Assembly: GCA_038373885.1 (NCBI GenBank)
Contig: JAWZYV010013167.1
Span: forward strand, 124,001-188,000
Direction of reading: 5' to 3'
Origin: Cheiracanthium punctorium
Taxonomy: Eukaryota > Arthropoda > Arachnida > Araneae > Cheiracanthiidae
DNA length: 64,000 bases
Part shown: piece after piece, positions 11,930 to 22,200 of the stretch
Layout of the letters: each line of letters opens with the position of its first letter
Position numbering within the stretch: the stretch's first letter is position 1
Notes under the pieces: model-generated
What the model saw: the letters and a program-made list of their open reading frames with translations, nothing else
What the model was told of the DNA's origin: nothing
The model's database searches: none
Program-made: the position numbers and the translations under genes

Positions 11930-12105
11930 CCAATGTGTAGCACAGTGGTTAAACCCACTGTCATTGGTAGATGGCTCAAGAGGAGTATCTCGCGGGCCGT
12001 CGGTCTAGCGGTTTTGAGTTTTGGTCGGTTTTCTCCAGATGTAACGTGAATACGCACTAGATACCCAGAAAACCCTCAAGGCATTTGCCCCCCCCCTTGT
12101 GTTTG
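11930..12105 (+). repeat. tRNA-derived SINE, sense copy
   Basis: The block TGTAGCACAGTGGTTAAACC (A-box-like), GGTAGATGGC, then GGTTTTCTCCAGATGTAACG matches the reverse complement of the SINE at 53,882-54,111 motif for motif. A fragment of the same family in the opposite orientation follows at about 12,140-12,210 (TTTTTTAAGGGGTTCTAATG). Both are truncated and diverged. Confidence 0.6.
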
Positions 12106-12219
12106 TATATACGTGCACACTAAGCCACTAAGACAAAGCTGTTCGAAAGTTATCTGCCTTGGGGAGGCTCCTCGGGTGAAGGATTTTTTAAGGGGTTCTA
12201 ATGCCGATTCACAACTGCT

Positions 12220-14500
12220 AAGGAAGGATGGTCTTTTTTTTAATAAAATTTTCATGAGAGGTGAACTTAATGAAATAGCTGAATTTCACACCGACAGGTG
12301 GCTCCATTTGCATGAGTTTTCTTTAAAAAAATTATTTTACTAGTCTCTGTTCGACTTTTGGAGCCGAGCATCATAAGCGACGGCCTCCACCCTTTAGGTA
12401 CTAAAAGTAGGTAGGCTGCCAAAGATTTGAGTTTTACAAAGACTATAAACATAAATGTTTTGTGAGAAACGCAATTTCAATTAAATAACAAATTTCAGTG
12501 CGATAGATGGCGCCATATGTTTGATATTTTCTTTTCTTTTTTTTTTTTTTTTCACCAAAAATTCTGCTTAGTGACAGTCATTCAAATAATAGTGGAGAAG
12601 GATGCCTGGGAAATTATTAACTAAATGAGAGTTTTTAATGATACAGACTGCTTCTCAGAAATCAAAGCAAAACTGAGAGCAGCCATTTTGACTTGGTTTT
12701 AAATGAAAGGAAAGTCAAATCATGGTCTCAAGACCAACAATGTTGAACAAATAAAAACATATTTTTTCTTTTTTTTGGACAACATGTTGATGTTTTCCCT
12801 CCAAAAGTTCAGAGAGCATTTAGCTTGTTTTAAGGGATACAATGACACCGTCCATTTGCGGCGAACGTGCACGTTAAATTTGTAAGGCTGTCTGACCTCT
12901 CGCTGTGTAGGTGGCAGAGAGGAAATGACCCCGTTTCCCACGTTGCTTTAAATTGTAGGAATAACGAGCCTCCACGCCTTGCAAACATTCAAAGTTCTTC
13001 CCTCCCTCGATGCTAACGTTCATAGGCTAAAAAACATTCCAGGGTCCCTATTCTCTCTTAGATGTTAAGCTAGTCGGTGGTTAGCTTTGAACTTTCTTAA
13101 CCCGGTCGTTTATTAGCGACTGGTCGAAAAACTTTTTGACTTTAGCTTTGGTCGAAAAACTTTTGGGCTTGTTCTAACTTCGTTTAGCCAATCACAAGAA
13201 TCCTTAAGGCTGTAGGTTCCACCTAAGGTGGGGTAAAATAAACGACTTGGATTTTCACCCGATTCGGAGAGAAATGAGCCCCAGTACAGCTAAGGTACCA
13301 GTCTTCTGCAATAAAATGATATAATAAAGCCGCAGTGATACAAAATGACGCAATCTCAGAATATTTCTGTGTTTAATTCGTGCAATTTATAGTAATCAGT
13401 TTTAAAAGCTCTTTTCTTTTCTTTGAATCTAAAATTTCATTTATTTTTAGCAAACTAGAATCTGGAATACGACTTCAATATCGTTTTTAATATCTTTCAA
13501 CAAAGTTGAAAAGTGTCTCAATTTGCCAATCTGCTCGATGCCTGGATGGAATTTATAACCAGGGGTTGAAAAAAGTTGTAAATTCTAAAGTATTTTATGT
13601 ACAGCTTGAATTTCTTTGTTAAATTCATCGTGGCATATAATAGACGGCTGCCATTTTCTGAAAAAAGAAAGCGCAGACTTTCGACAGCAGGGTACAGCCA
13701 GACAGTCATTTACCTTTGGAAATTTCACACTGCCTGCATCCATGTTAGTAGGGGGGGGGGGCTCTATCCCGAGTTGTGACTATAGTCCAGAATTCTCTAA
13801 ATCGGGCTCTGTTTACAGTTCTTTTACCGGGAGCACTTAAAAGGATTTCAATACATGACAATCTAAGGCATTTATCCATTTCAAGCACAATAGAATAGGT
13901 ACATGGTCGTTTATAACAGTTCATTCATTATTTAAAGCATGGAACAGCCAGCGTCCGGTGAGGTCTTTCAGCTTTTCGTCCCATTCTTTCACTAAGTTTC
14001 GGCGCTAAAACAAGAAGAGTCGCTCGCTCTCTTTGTTTTTAACTTGCTGACCCCGTCCCTTGATAGACCACTGACCTGAGGTGTTACAGATCATGCAGTC
14101 TTTCGATCCAAAAGCGAGCCCTTTTTATTTTTCCTACTTTCACAAGCAGCATTTCGACAAGAACAGTAGTCGGTTTTCCGTTTTATCCCCCCCCCCCGCA
14201 CCCTTAAAGAAAAGTAAAGTAAAATAAAATAAAATGCCCCTCGAGGTAGGTCATTCTTCGAATCCGCAAAGCAAGCACTCTACCGCTAAGTCAAAAATAA
14301 GATTTCATAGTAACACTGTCGAAAAAATTTTCGTATTTAAAATTAAACCAGAATTTTCAAAATTTAATCTTTTTAAATCTAAAACACTAAGACGCATTCA
14401 ACTGAATTATTTTACCCTCGTAATTAGGGATGAAAACTCATGCAACCTATTTGAAGCAGAAAAAGGCTGACTGTGGGGGTTCTCCAAAACGTGGAGCGGT
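12220..14500. other. Gene-free region with simple repeats
   Basis: No exon was recognised. It contains a poly-T at about 12,533-12,551, C-runs near 14,188, and a moderately GC-rich block at 13,060-13,310. That block shares CGTTTAG-C-AATCACAAGA and CTTAAG motifs with 44,170-44,305, suggesting a shared dispersed repeat. Confidence 0.4.
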
Positions 14501-14504
14501 GAAA

Positions 14505-14630
14505 CGACAAGACCTAGGATTACCTAGGTCTTGAAACCTAGGATTAACCTAGGACCAACGTTAATCCTAGGTTCAGAAAGCACCTAGGAAACCTAGGTGC
14601 TTTCTGAAACCTAGGATTAATGTTGAAATC
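14505..14630. repeat. CCTAGG-dense hairpin cluster
   Basis: Eight copies of the palindrome CCTAGG occur in about 115 bases, arranged as nested inverted repeats. AGACCTAGG pairs with CCTAGGTCT, and CAGAAAGCACCTAGG pairs with CCTAGGTGCTTTCTG. A GATTAA spacer recurs between copies. It has strong cruciform potential, and no coding frame crosses it. Confidence 0.85.
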
Positions 14631-15372
14631 TGCTTTTTCGAAAAAGATACATTGCTGAATCCATAAAGCTTTTCAGTTAAAAACGTGCAGCCTCCTGATT
14701 ACTGGACATGGGGCTGCATCAATGAAATTGTTGCTCCTCTGGGTCTGGTGTTCCTTTTCCGAATAAGCGCCAGTGAACAAGCTACGGCTTTTCATTTCTT
14801 ACAGGCGTATTTAAGCTGAAAATCGACGTCATGATGACCGATACTGAACTTGTATAAAATTCCATTTTTCTATAAACTTTTGGGTTTTTCTTTATAATTG
14901 ATATTAGATATACGGAGTAGTGTTGCCTCTTTAATTTTTCGTTTGTTTGTTTCCCTTTAAAAAATGACATTTATCTATCTTCAGAGTAAATTACATCGAT
15001 ATGCATCAGGCCAAATACAAGATTCTGTAAACTTTTGGGGATAACTGTATTGACACTTTCCGATTTCAAACAATTTGCTCCATCTAAACAAAACACAGCA
15101 CGAAACCCTTTTCCCCATTAAATTAGTTTACGAATGGCAACTGGGCGTAATAAGGCACTTACGAAAATTGCGGTACTATGTTACTTTTGTTAAGGATAGC
15201 GCATGTTCACCAACCAGGAAAAAAAAAAAAATCTACACACTGAAAACGGAAAACAGCAATTTATGTATCGGACACGTCTCTTTCCCCTCTGCTCTAAAAA
15301 CAAACCAGGGAACAGATTAGAAAATAGTTTTCAAAAGTTCAAAGAGAGGAAAGCGCGTGACACCGGACTTTG

Positions 15373-15375
<3 letters not shown>

Positions 15376-15414
<39 letters not shown>
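15376..15414. repeat. (AT)n microsatellite
   Basis: An uninterrupted AT dinucleotide run of about 39 bases lies just left of the 15.5-kb inverted repeat; a second (AT) run of about 24 bases lies at its right edge (15,723-15,747). Confidence 0.9.
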
Positions 15415-15419
<5 letters not shown>

Positions 15420-15507
15420 CACTTTACTTAAAGTTACAACAAAATTATAGTTGCTTCACATGCTATCCAGCGCTTAAAAAAGCAGCATAAAAGAAAACAT
15501 GCGTTTA

Positions 15508-15726
15508 ATAATACATAGAAAATTAAATAGAAAACACCCCCAAGCCAGTCATAGTCAATACAACAAAAAAATTACAAAAAAATGTATAATGCATTGTCCT
15601 CTTCAGAGCATTGTGCATTTCCCCCTCTGAAGAGGACAATGCATTATACATTTTTTTGTAATTTTTTTGTTGTATTGACTATGACTGGCTTTGGGGGTGT
15701 TTTCTATTTAATTTTCTATGTATTAT
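15508..15726. repeat. Near-perfect 101-bp inverted repeat with 16-base loop
   Basis: The left arm 15,508-15,608 and right arm 15,625-15,726 are reverse complements with only one single-base indel (CCAAG against CCAAAG). The loop is 15,609-15,624. The arms have no recognisable coding content. AT microsatellites flank the structure on both sides. Such a structure can extrude as a cruciform or give a long hairpin RNA if transcribed. Confidence 0.95.
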
Positions 15727-16038
15727 ATATATATATATATATATATTTAAGCAGAAACTCAATTTTTATGATTTTACCAGTTTTCTAAAAATTCAAAAAT
15801 AAACTTTAGTCTGCGGCTTGACAAAATATTAAAAAAACAATTATTTCCCCTTTAGTCGAGGCGTATTTGAATGAAAAAGTTAATAAGGATAAATTATGAA
15901 CTACTACTTTAACAAGAAACATTATGATCGTTTAAAATTTGATTTGTTATTTTATTCTTCAAGAAATTATTTTAAGCTTTCTTTTTACTAATGCTATTGG
16001 CACCAGGAGAGACAAGTTAACTAACTACCTTTAGAGAA

Positions 16039-16359
16039 GCCCGGTGATATAATGGTTAGCACATTGTGCTCCCGTTCCAGAGGTCTAGGCTTCGATTCCC
16101 GGGTTGGATAAGGTTCGCTCAACCATTCATCCCTTGCGTAGATCGTAAAATAAGAACGAAGCTTGCTTGGGACCTAAACACTGGGGACTCCGCTTCAGGT
16201 TAAGCATCTGGCGGGGTCACATGCTTCCGCACCCCGGAGCACAGGTCTTGGACTTACGTCGACTATTGCGCCACAGAGTTTTGTTTATACACAACTCCTC
16301 GTTTTGCCCCTCTTTCTTTCTTTCTTTCTTTCTTTCTTTTTTTTTTTTTTTTTTTTTTT
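16039..16359 (+). repeat. tRNA-derived SINE with (CTTT)n tail
   Basis: The head reads GCCCGGTGATATAATGGTTAG with an A-box-like TGGTTAGCACA, and at about 16,091 GCTTCGATTCCCGGG resembles a B box, so the first 73 bases look like a tRNA (Glu/Asp-like). A body of about 200 bases and a (CTTT)n/poly-T tract (16,314-16,359) follow. The tRNA stem pairing is imperfect. Open frames on both strands here are by-products of the T-rich tail. Confidence 0.65.
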
Positions 16360-16674
16360 TTGTCTTTCGCCCCCTTATGGAAGATTCGGAATTTTTTCGA
16401 CAAAAGTCAAAGATGGACACTCTTTTCCCCCTTGCTTTTCTGTCATAGCCTGGAAAAATCCGCGTCCAGATCACCCTCACACGGAAACGGTTTCCGGTTT
16501 TAAGAACTAAGATAAGTCTTACTACCTTATAATAAACCAAAATTGCTTTTTTAAATGCCAGTAGTAGGGGTGTAGTACCTTTTTGTGATCGCATATGACA
16601 GATTCACTTGAAAGAAGTGACCTCGAGCCCAGCGTGATATGACGATTAGGAGAGCGTTGAAATGTTCTTCAACT

Positions 16675-17058
16675 ATGTCCCGCGGTGGCCTAGTTACTAA
16701 ACTCCGTTCCCGTAAGAACACGGAAAGTGAGGCAGCACCCCGTTTGGCCAGTGCTTGGGAGGGTAAACTCCTCTCGCGGCTGGGCTGCTGTGGGACCGTG
16801 TACGCTCATGGGAGCAGGTGTACGTAAAATCCGTCGTGGCTCCAATCTCTTCCACGCTTAACGCTACGTCTGGGGGTGCCAATTTCAGATGGTGGGTCCC
16901 TCATCTGGAATGGCTTTAAAATGAGGAGACCCCAACTAAGTCGGACTTCCTCCCACTGGCGCTCATTAAAATGAATGTCGTCCCTTCCGCCCATCGTCTT
17001 CCTATATGGGGGATCTGGCACCGCTCCGGGGTTGCCAGGGGGCATTAGCAACAACAAC
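16675..17058 (+). repeat. Probable SINE with (AAC)n tail
   Basis: A GC-rich block starts CCCGCGGTGGCCTAGTTAC, similar to a tRNA 5' end and A box, and ends in AGCAACAACAACTA, a short A-rich tail of the kind left by retroposition. It directly abuts the tip of the inverted-repeat element at 17,063. No clear target duplication was found. Confidence 0.45.
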
Positions 17059-17106
17059 TAAACAGGGTGTCTCAAAAAGGTGGTAACGGGCTTTAATTCT
17101 TTATCT

Positions 17107-17612
17107 CAGCGTTTCTCATCCTGTGGGGCGCAGAATGTTTGCAGGGGGGAAGGGGGAGCTCGAGAAAAACCATAGAGCAAGTAGTGTTGTATGTTTTTAA
17201 AAAATCATCTTATTTATTCTCATTTTTACTCAAAAATAAGTAAGTTAGCCATTGTTGGGGGACGCAGCGTTTAAAAGGTTGAGAACCGCTGCCAGGCGCG
17301 GATCCAAAGGGAGGGCGGTGGGGGGCGATCGTCCCCTCCTGGGCGAAGTCCAAAAATCTGTTAAATATATTATGAAAGTATAATGAAAATTATGCAGCCT
17401 TTTTCTAAGGGGTGTATCGCGGGTACTACTCCCTGTCCTTTTTAATCATCGCTCATACATAGATTTTACCAATAAAATAATTAATTACATTAATTGGTAT
17501 AATTGATTATATTAATTAATTATAAAATGATTTTGCGCATTCTATCGCCCCGTGTTTCAGATACAAAATCGCCCCCTCCTTGAGTAATTTCTGGATCCGC
17601 CCCTGACCGCTG
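17107..17612. mobile_element. hAT-type MITE nested in copy A
   Basis: The inverted tips are CAGCGTTTCTCATCC (17,107) and, read inward from the right, CAGCGGTTCTCAACC (ending at 17,612). This is the widespread hAT tip pattern CAGTGGTTCTCAACC. The flanks CTTTATCT and CTTTTTTC are a decayed 8-base duplication. It is itself interrupted by another MITE at 17,293-17,605. Confidence 0.75.
17293..17605. mobile_element. hAT-type MITE with perfect 8-bp target duplication
   Basis: The tips CAGGCGCGGATCCA and, inverted, CAGGGGCGGATCCA are flanked by identical ACCGCTGC octamers (17,285-17,292 and 17,606-17,613). An 8-bp duplication and CAG tips are the hAT signature. It has no coding capacity. It sits inside the right tip of the older hAT MITE, making it the youngest of three nested insertions. 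Confidence 0.92.
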
Positions 17613-18544
17613 CTTTTTTCTATTAGTGATAAGTGGGCAGTGTCAGTTGAAAAAATGTTCAAAATAAGGTCGATAATAAGACTCAACGAATTAAGAAAAA
17701 ATTCCTCTCGTTGATTTTCAAAAGGTGACACTTTTTTAATTTGTATAGGACCAGGACCCCGTACAGAACAATTCCCACTTAGTAAAATGCGCCCCATGCA
17801 CTCTATAGGTGACATACAAAAATGAGAATTATACCTAAAAAAGTGTCAGATATGAAGATAAATAGAACGCTGACTTCAAGCACTTTTCCATGGCTTTCGA
17901 AGGGAAAAACATCACGTCGAATGATCGCCTTTCAGGGGTCGTACAGAAAAGACGAAAGAAAGTCTTTTTTCCTCTCTCGCAACGTAACCCCTCATTTACA
18001 CTCAACCCACTTTCAGTGCAGGCAGCGGGAGAAAAAACAGTCACAGGAGTGTAAACACCTCTTTCATCCTGCTCATGCCATGAACTTTCTTGCTGACCTC
18101 TCCGCCCGGCGCGATCCCCCTACCAGGGATTTTTAAGGGTGGAGGAGGGAAGTACAATAGAAAACTAACATGCAAGAGAAGGCGAGTACAGCTGAATGTA
18201 AACGCCCACTGCTTTTGGAGCGCTGACGTAGAAGTATTTCCTGGAAAAAAAAAAAAAAAAAAGCTGCAGCGAGAGTCGGAATGTAAATGGGGCATAACGT
18301 CTACATTCAAAATCATGTATAGTCCCCGATCATTTTTCTTTGAAGATATCTCTACAACGTTGTATAATAATGAAAGGCTCAAATTGGGTACATCCACTCA
18401 TAAGTGTATGGGCCACATTTTACTAATTGGCGATGGTTTTGTAATAAAACTTTTTGTAAATGAACGAGAGGAATTTTTTCTTAACGGAGTCTTATTTCCA
18501 ACCTTAATTTGAACATTTTTATTTCAATTGACACTGCCCGGTGT

Positions 18545-19057
18545 GTTGACTTTACACAGCTTATCTAACAAATTTTAAATACGTATTTTCAAAACCTTTT
18601 GTGTACACTAGCATTCGCCATGGGTAATTTAGCTTTCCCACCTATAAAAACAAATCAATGCGAGAATTTTAAGCAATCTCAGATGTCCCATTTCGAGACC
18701 TTTCCTATACATTTTGCGACTTTCTTGACCTGGTATACACCGTTACAGCAAGGATACTTCTCCTTCATCTGCGAAAGTAAAATCAACTGAAGCGAAATGG
18801 AGTTAGTTAAAATAAAAATGAGATTAATCGATTCTCATCCATTTTTTAAATAATGACATTTAAAATGAAAATATTTTAAATTTAGGATGAAAACTGAACT
18901 AAGCATATTGCCCAAGGGGCATAGTTACCAGCCCCTCCCATCTTACAAGGATGCAATCATGCAAGCATTGAATGCAAAGAATTATTATGCGACTATAATT
19001 AAATTTAACTTGTTATTAAAAATTAATGTATATTTTTTTCATTTTTTGTTGATTTAG
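18545..19057. other. Non-coding stretch before the first visible glycosidase exon
   Basis: It is AT-rich sequence ending in a pyrimidine-rich acceptor (TTTTTTGTTGATTTAG at 19,042-19,057). No upstream glycosidase exon with the expected KFDGC or PPMGW motifs was recognised here or further left. Confidence 0.5.
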
Positions 19058-19219
19058 CCGAATTACCAAGATATAGCAAATCACTGCAATTTGTGGAGAA
19101 ATTTTGATGATATTGAAGATTCCTGGGCAAGTGTTCTATCAATTATTGATTTTTACGCAAACAATCAAGATGATCTCATTGCTGCTGCTGGGCCTGGTCA
19201 CTGGAACGATCCTGACATG
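19058..19219 (+). CDS. GH27 glycosidase exon A (acid/base region)
   Basis: Fifty-four codons between TTTAG and the donor GTAATG. The exon begins [16 protein letters not shown], includes the conserved Cys of the barrel disulphide and the Arg and Asp that bind and protonate substrate, and ends GHWNDPDM. The human equivalent of PNYQ is PNYT, a glycosylation sequon; here Gln replaces Thr, so that N-glycan site is lost. Confidence 0.93.
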
Positions 19220-22200
19220 GTAATGACAGGAATAATCAACTAACAGCAGATAAATTTTTAATACCTCTTATAACATATTTTCAAGCATTTTATTTTTTGG
19301 ATTAAAAAAAAAAACTTAAAATTTTAGTCTGTATTATCAGGACTTTTACCGCTAAATTTTGTATTTTTTTTTTTTAAATTCAAAATTAAATTTACTTATC
19401 AGGCACATAAATCAGAAATCATCATTTCCACACCTTAAAAAAAAGTCCTAAAATTAATTCTGACCCAGTCTCTGGGTATGAGGAAATATTAGGGCAAAAG
19501 TTTAAATTAGTCTAATTTTAATGGCATACTCAAAGGGAGTTGTTAAGGAGTGTGGCTTAACCTATTGCCTCTCCCACATTGCTCCTTGAATGTACGCGAA
19601 ACATACCGTTGTGGTGCAATATGTTCAAAGACCATAGAGAAAAATGCCAAGGCACAGAAGGGAATTCTCTACTACTAATATACTTCTTCCCAGCGATCCT
19701 TTCTTTATGATTGGGCTAGCAGAAAACCACGACGCAGCTGCCCATACCAATACCATAACAAATACACCTCCATGCTTTGTAGTTCGAAAGAGACAATTGC
19801 GTTTTATGTTTATACAGGTATCCTCCAAATGTGCACTCGTCTTGTGCGGAAAAGTGTAAAAGATGTTTTGTCTAACCATAAGTCTTCAACTTGTCAACCG
19901 ACCCCATTTTTGGTTGCGTCACCACTCACTAAAGCTCCTCATACTACCACGACGTATAACAGTACTTTTTATATTATCTATTGTGATAATTTTCATGCAT
20001 CGAAATTATTTAAAGTACATTAGCAGTTTAGCACACACTTTATTCATAACAGATCCCATTTCATTATTTTTTATGAGGTTGTTAAAACTTGTAACTCTTT
20101 CAGGCCTGCAGAGGGAATTAGGGGCAAGTGCCCAGGTACCCCCAAAGTATCGTTTAAAATAAAAAATTTGCACATTTGAATTTTAATATAAAACAAGAGA
20201 CTGGTGAGCACTTAATATTTGTGCACAATTTTTCTGTTATAAAGTTGCATTACATTAAGGGAATGATATTCATAACATTTTTGGTATTGCCATCCATACA
20301 GACTATATCTAGCTGCATTTTTTAAAAAATATTTTTAGTTTCTATAAGTTAAGAAAACTACATCTTTTCATGCTATTTTGAACAAAAAGTTACTTCTTTT
20401 CACGAATAAAATTATTTCCTCTGCACAAAGCATTGATATAAGAGGGGTTGTTCCCAGGGAAACGAAATCTTTCGAATGCGAAAATCTTACACAACGCAAT
20501 TGGAGAGATTGCACCCATTTTCAGAAGAACATGAAAATACAATGTCGGTGTATATTTAAAATATGAAGTTAGTTATTTTAGGTGCACAAAGATTAATTAT
20601 AAGTTCTACAATTTGTTTCAAAACCCCAGTCTGTCATATACACACACACACAAACAAACAATTAAAAAAATGTTCCGATAAAACATCATAAGTAAATACA
20701 AAAATACTCTTTTATACGTCACTTGAAAAATGTGGTTTGAAATTAAGAATTGAAAATTAAATAATATATGTAGCTAAAATATTATCCTATGTAATATTAT
20801 AATTGCCAAACTATTCTATTTCACTTGCACTTTGATTAAATAATAATTTTCATGCTCTTATAACTTCCCTTCTAGTATGGTGTAATATGAAAGCTGCTTC
20901 ATAGGATATACAGAAGCTTTCATTAAGAGAGGTTCCCCATTGAAATTTTTGGCCTGGGCAGCTAGGCCTCCATTTCTGTAAATTGGCCTCTGCAGACCTG
21001 ATTAAACAGCAAACTTTCGAGAACTTTGTAAAACAGAAAAATTAAATGTTAAATTTAAGTAACGCATAAAACATATGATTACTTTATTCTAATAATTTGT
21101 AACTTAAAATTTATATAAAGACATGGTCAGGAGAAACAGTAGGTTTAGGAACTATTTAAAATTTAATTTTCAATAAAATTTTATTAACAAAATAAGTTGT
21201 TTAAAACCCCTTCACATGTGTTTTGCACTATAAAAAATTAAAAAACAATTTCATTCCCACTGGATTACAGTATAACATTTTTATTCTCTCTTTTTAGATA
21301 ATTGTTGGAAATTTTGGTCTCAGTTTTGATGAAGCTAAAGCCCAGTTGGCTCTGTGGGCAATTATGGCTAGTCCACTGCTGATGTCAAATGATCTTCGCT
21401 CTATAAAACCTGAATTTTTAGAACTGCTTAAAAACAAGGAAATAATAAAAGTCAATCAAGATCCTCTAGGAATGATGGGGAAAAGAATATATAATGTAAG
21501 TAAATAAAAATTAAGGCTTCTTTTTTATAAATTTAGTATATTAATTCAGATTTGTGGCTTATAAGGAATTTAAAACAAACTCTAAATAGTAGTCTGATAC
21601 CTTATCACAAGGCTATTTTGGAATAATGTCTTATCAGATTAGATAATAAAATAATATAACTTGAAATGCATCCAATAATGCGTTACTAGTAATGTAGAAA
21701 AGGCAGAAATTAGCTGAATTCTATTTTTTTTTTTTTTAACAATGGGCAGGCACTTGCCATTACAACGGTCCAAAGGTATTGACCATTCTATTATGAGGAC
21801 ACCCAATGGGCAGCCAACATTGCCCCCTATCAAGGGATGGATGAATTAACACCCAAACTGGGAATCAAACCCAAGGCGTGATAGAACGGTTCTTAAGCCA
21901 CTACAATACTTGGGCGGCTGAATTCTTTCATACACTCCTTTTTTTATTTAATATATCAATGGAGCTTCAACAGTGTTCTATTCCAGCTCAAGGTATTCAA
22001 TTTTTAAAAGTAAATTCCCTAAGATTTTCAGGAATTTCCAGGCTTAAGGAATTACAGTAGAAAATAAACATACAATAAATATTGAGTAACCACTTTTATT
22101 TACACTGTCCACTCTAAGCTAATTAAATTACTATGGGCCCGATTCAAACGAAACAGAGTTCTATCGTTTTCCGTTGCGATCGCAGAAATTTTCGACCGAT

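Larger units (their letters stand above)
17063..18539. mobile_element. Long-TIR nonautonomous DNA element (copy A), truncated and invaded
   Basis: The left tip reads CAGGGTGTCTCAAAAAGGTGG. After nested insertions are discounted, the left arm continues at 17,614 (CTATTAGTGATAAGTGGGCAG) to about 17,830 and is mirrored by 18,340-18,539 in reverse complement, giving inverted arms of a few hundred bases. The right end stops at the GGGCAGTGTC block, so its outer tip is missing. The same family occurs at 28,740-29,974. Short open frames on both strands of the arms are not genes. Tip sequence CAGGGTGTC is mariner-like, but a TA duplication is not evident. Confidence 0.75.

Noticed and set aside
16039..16111. 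Functional tRNA gene
   Set aside because: A and B box-like motifs exist, but the acceptor and anticodon stems do not pair well by eye and a SINE body with (CTTT)n tail follows. A tRNAscan run would settle it.
16217..16594. 125-codon minus-strand frame rich in lysine
   Set aside because: It is the reverse of the (CTTT)n/poly-T tract and SINE body; no domain.
17822..18512. Open frames of 104-140 codons in copy A of the long-TIR element
   Set aside because: They lie in inverted-repeat arms and interior of a noncoding element; copy B does not keep them.
19625..20162. Overlapping frames in the glycosidase intron
   Set aside because: Frames exist on both strands, with no recognised domain and no splice junction phase that would fit the flanking exons.
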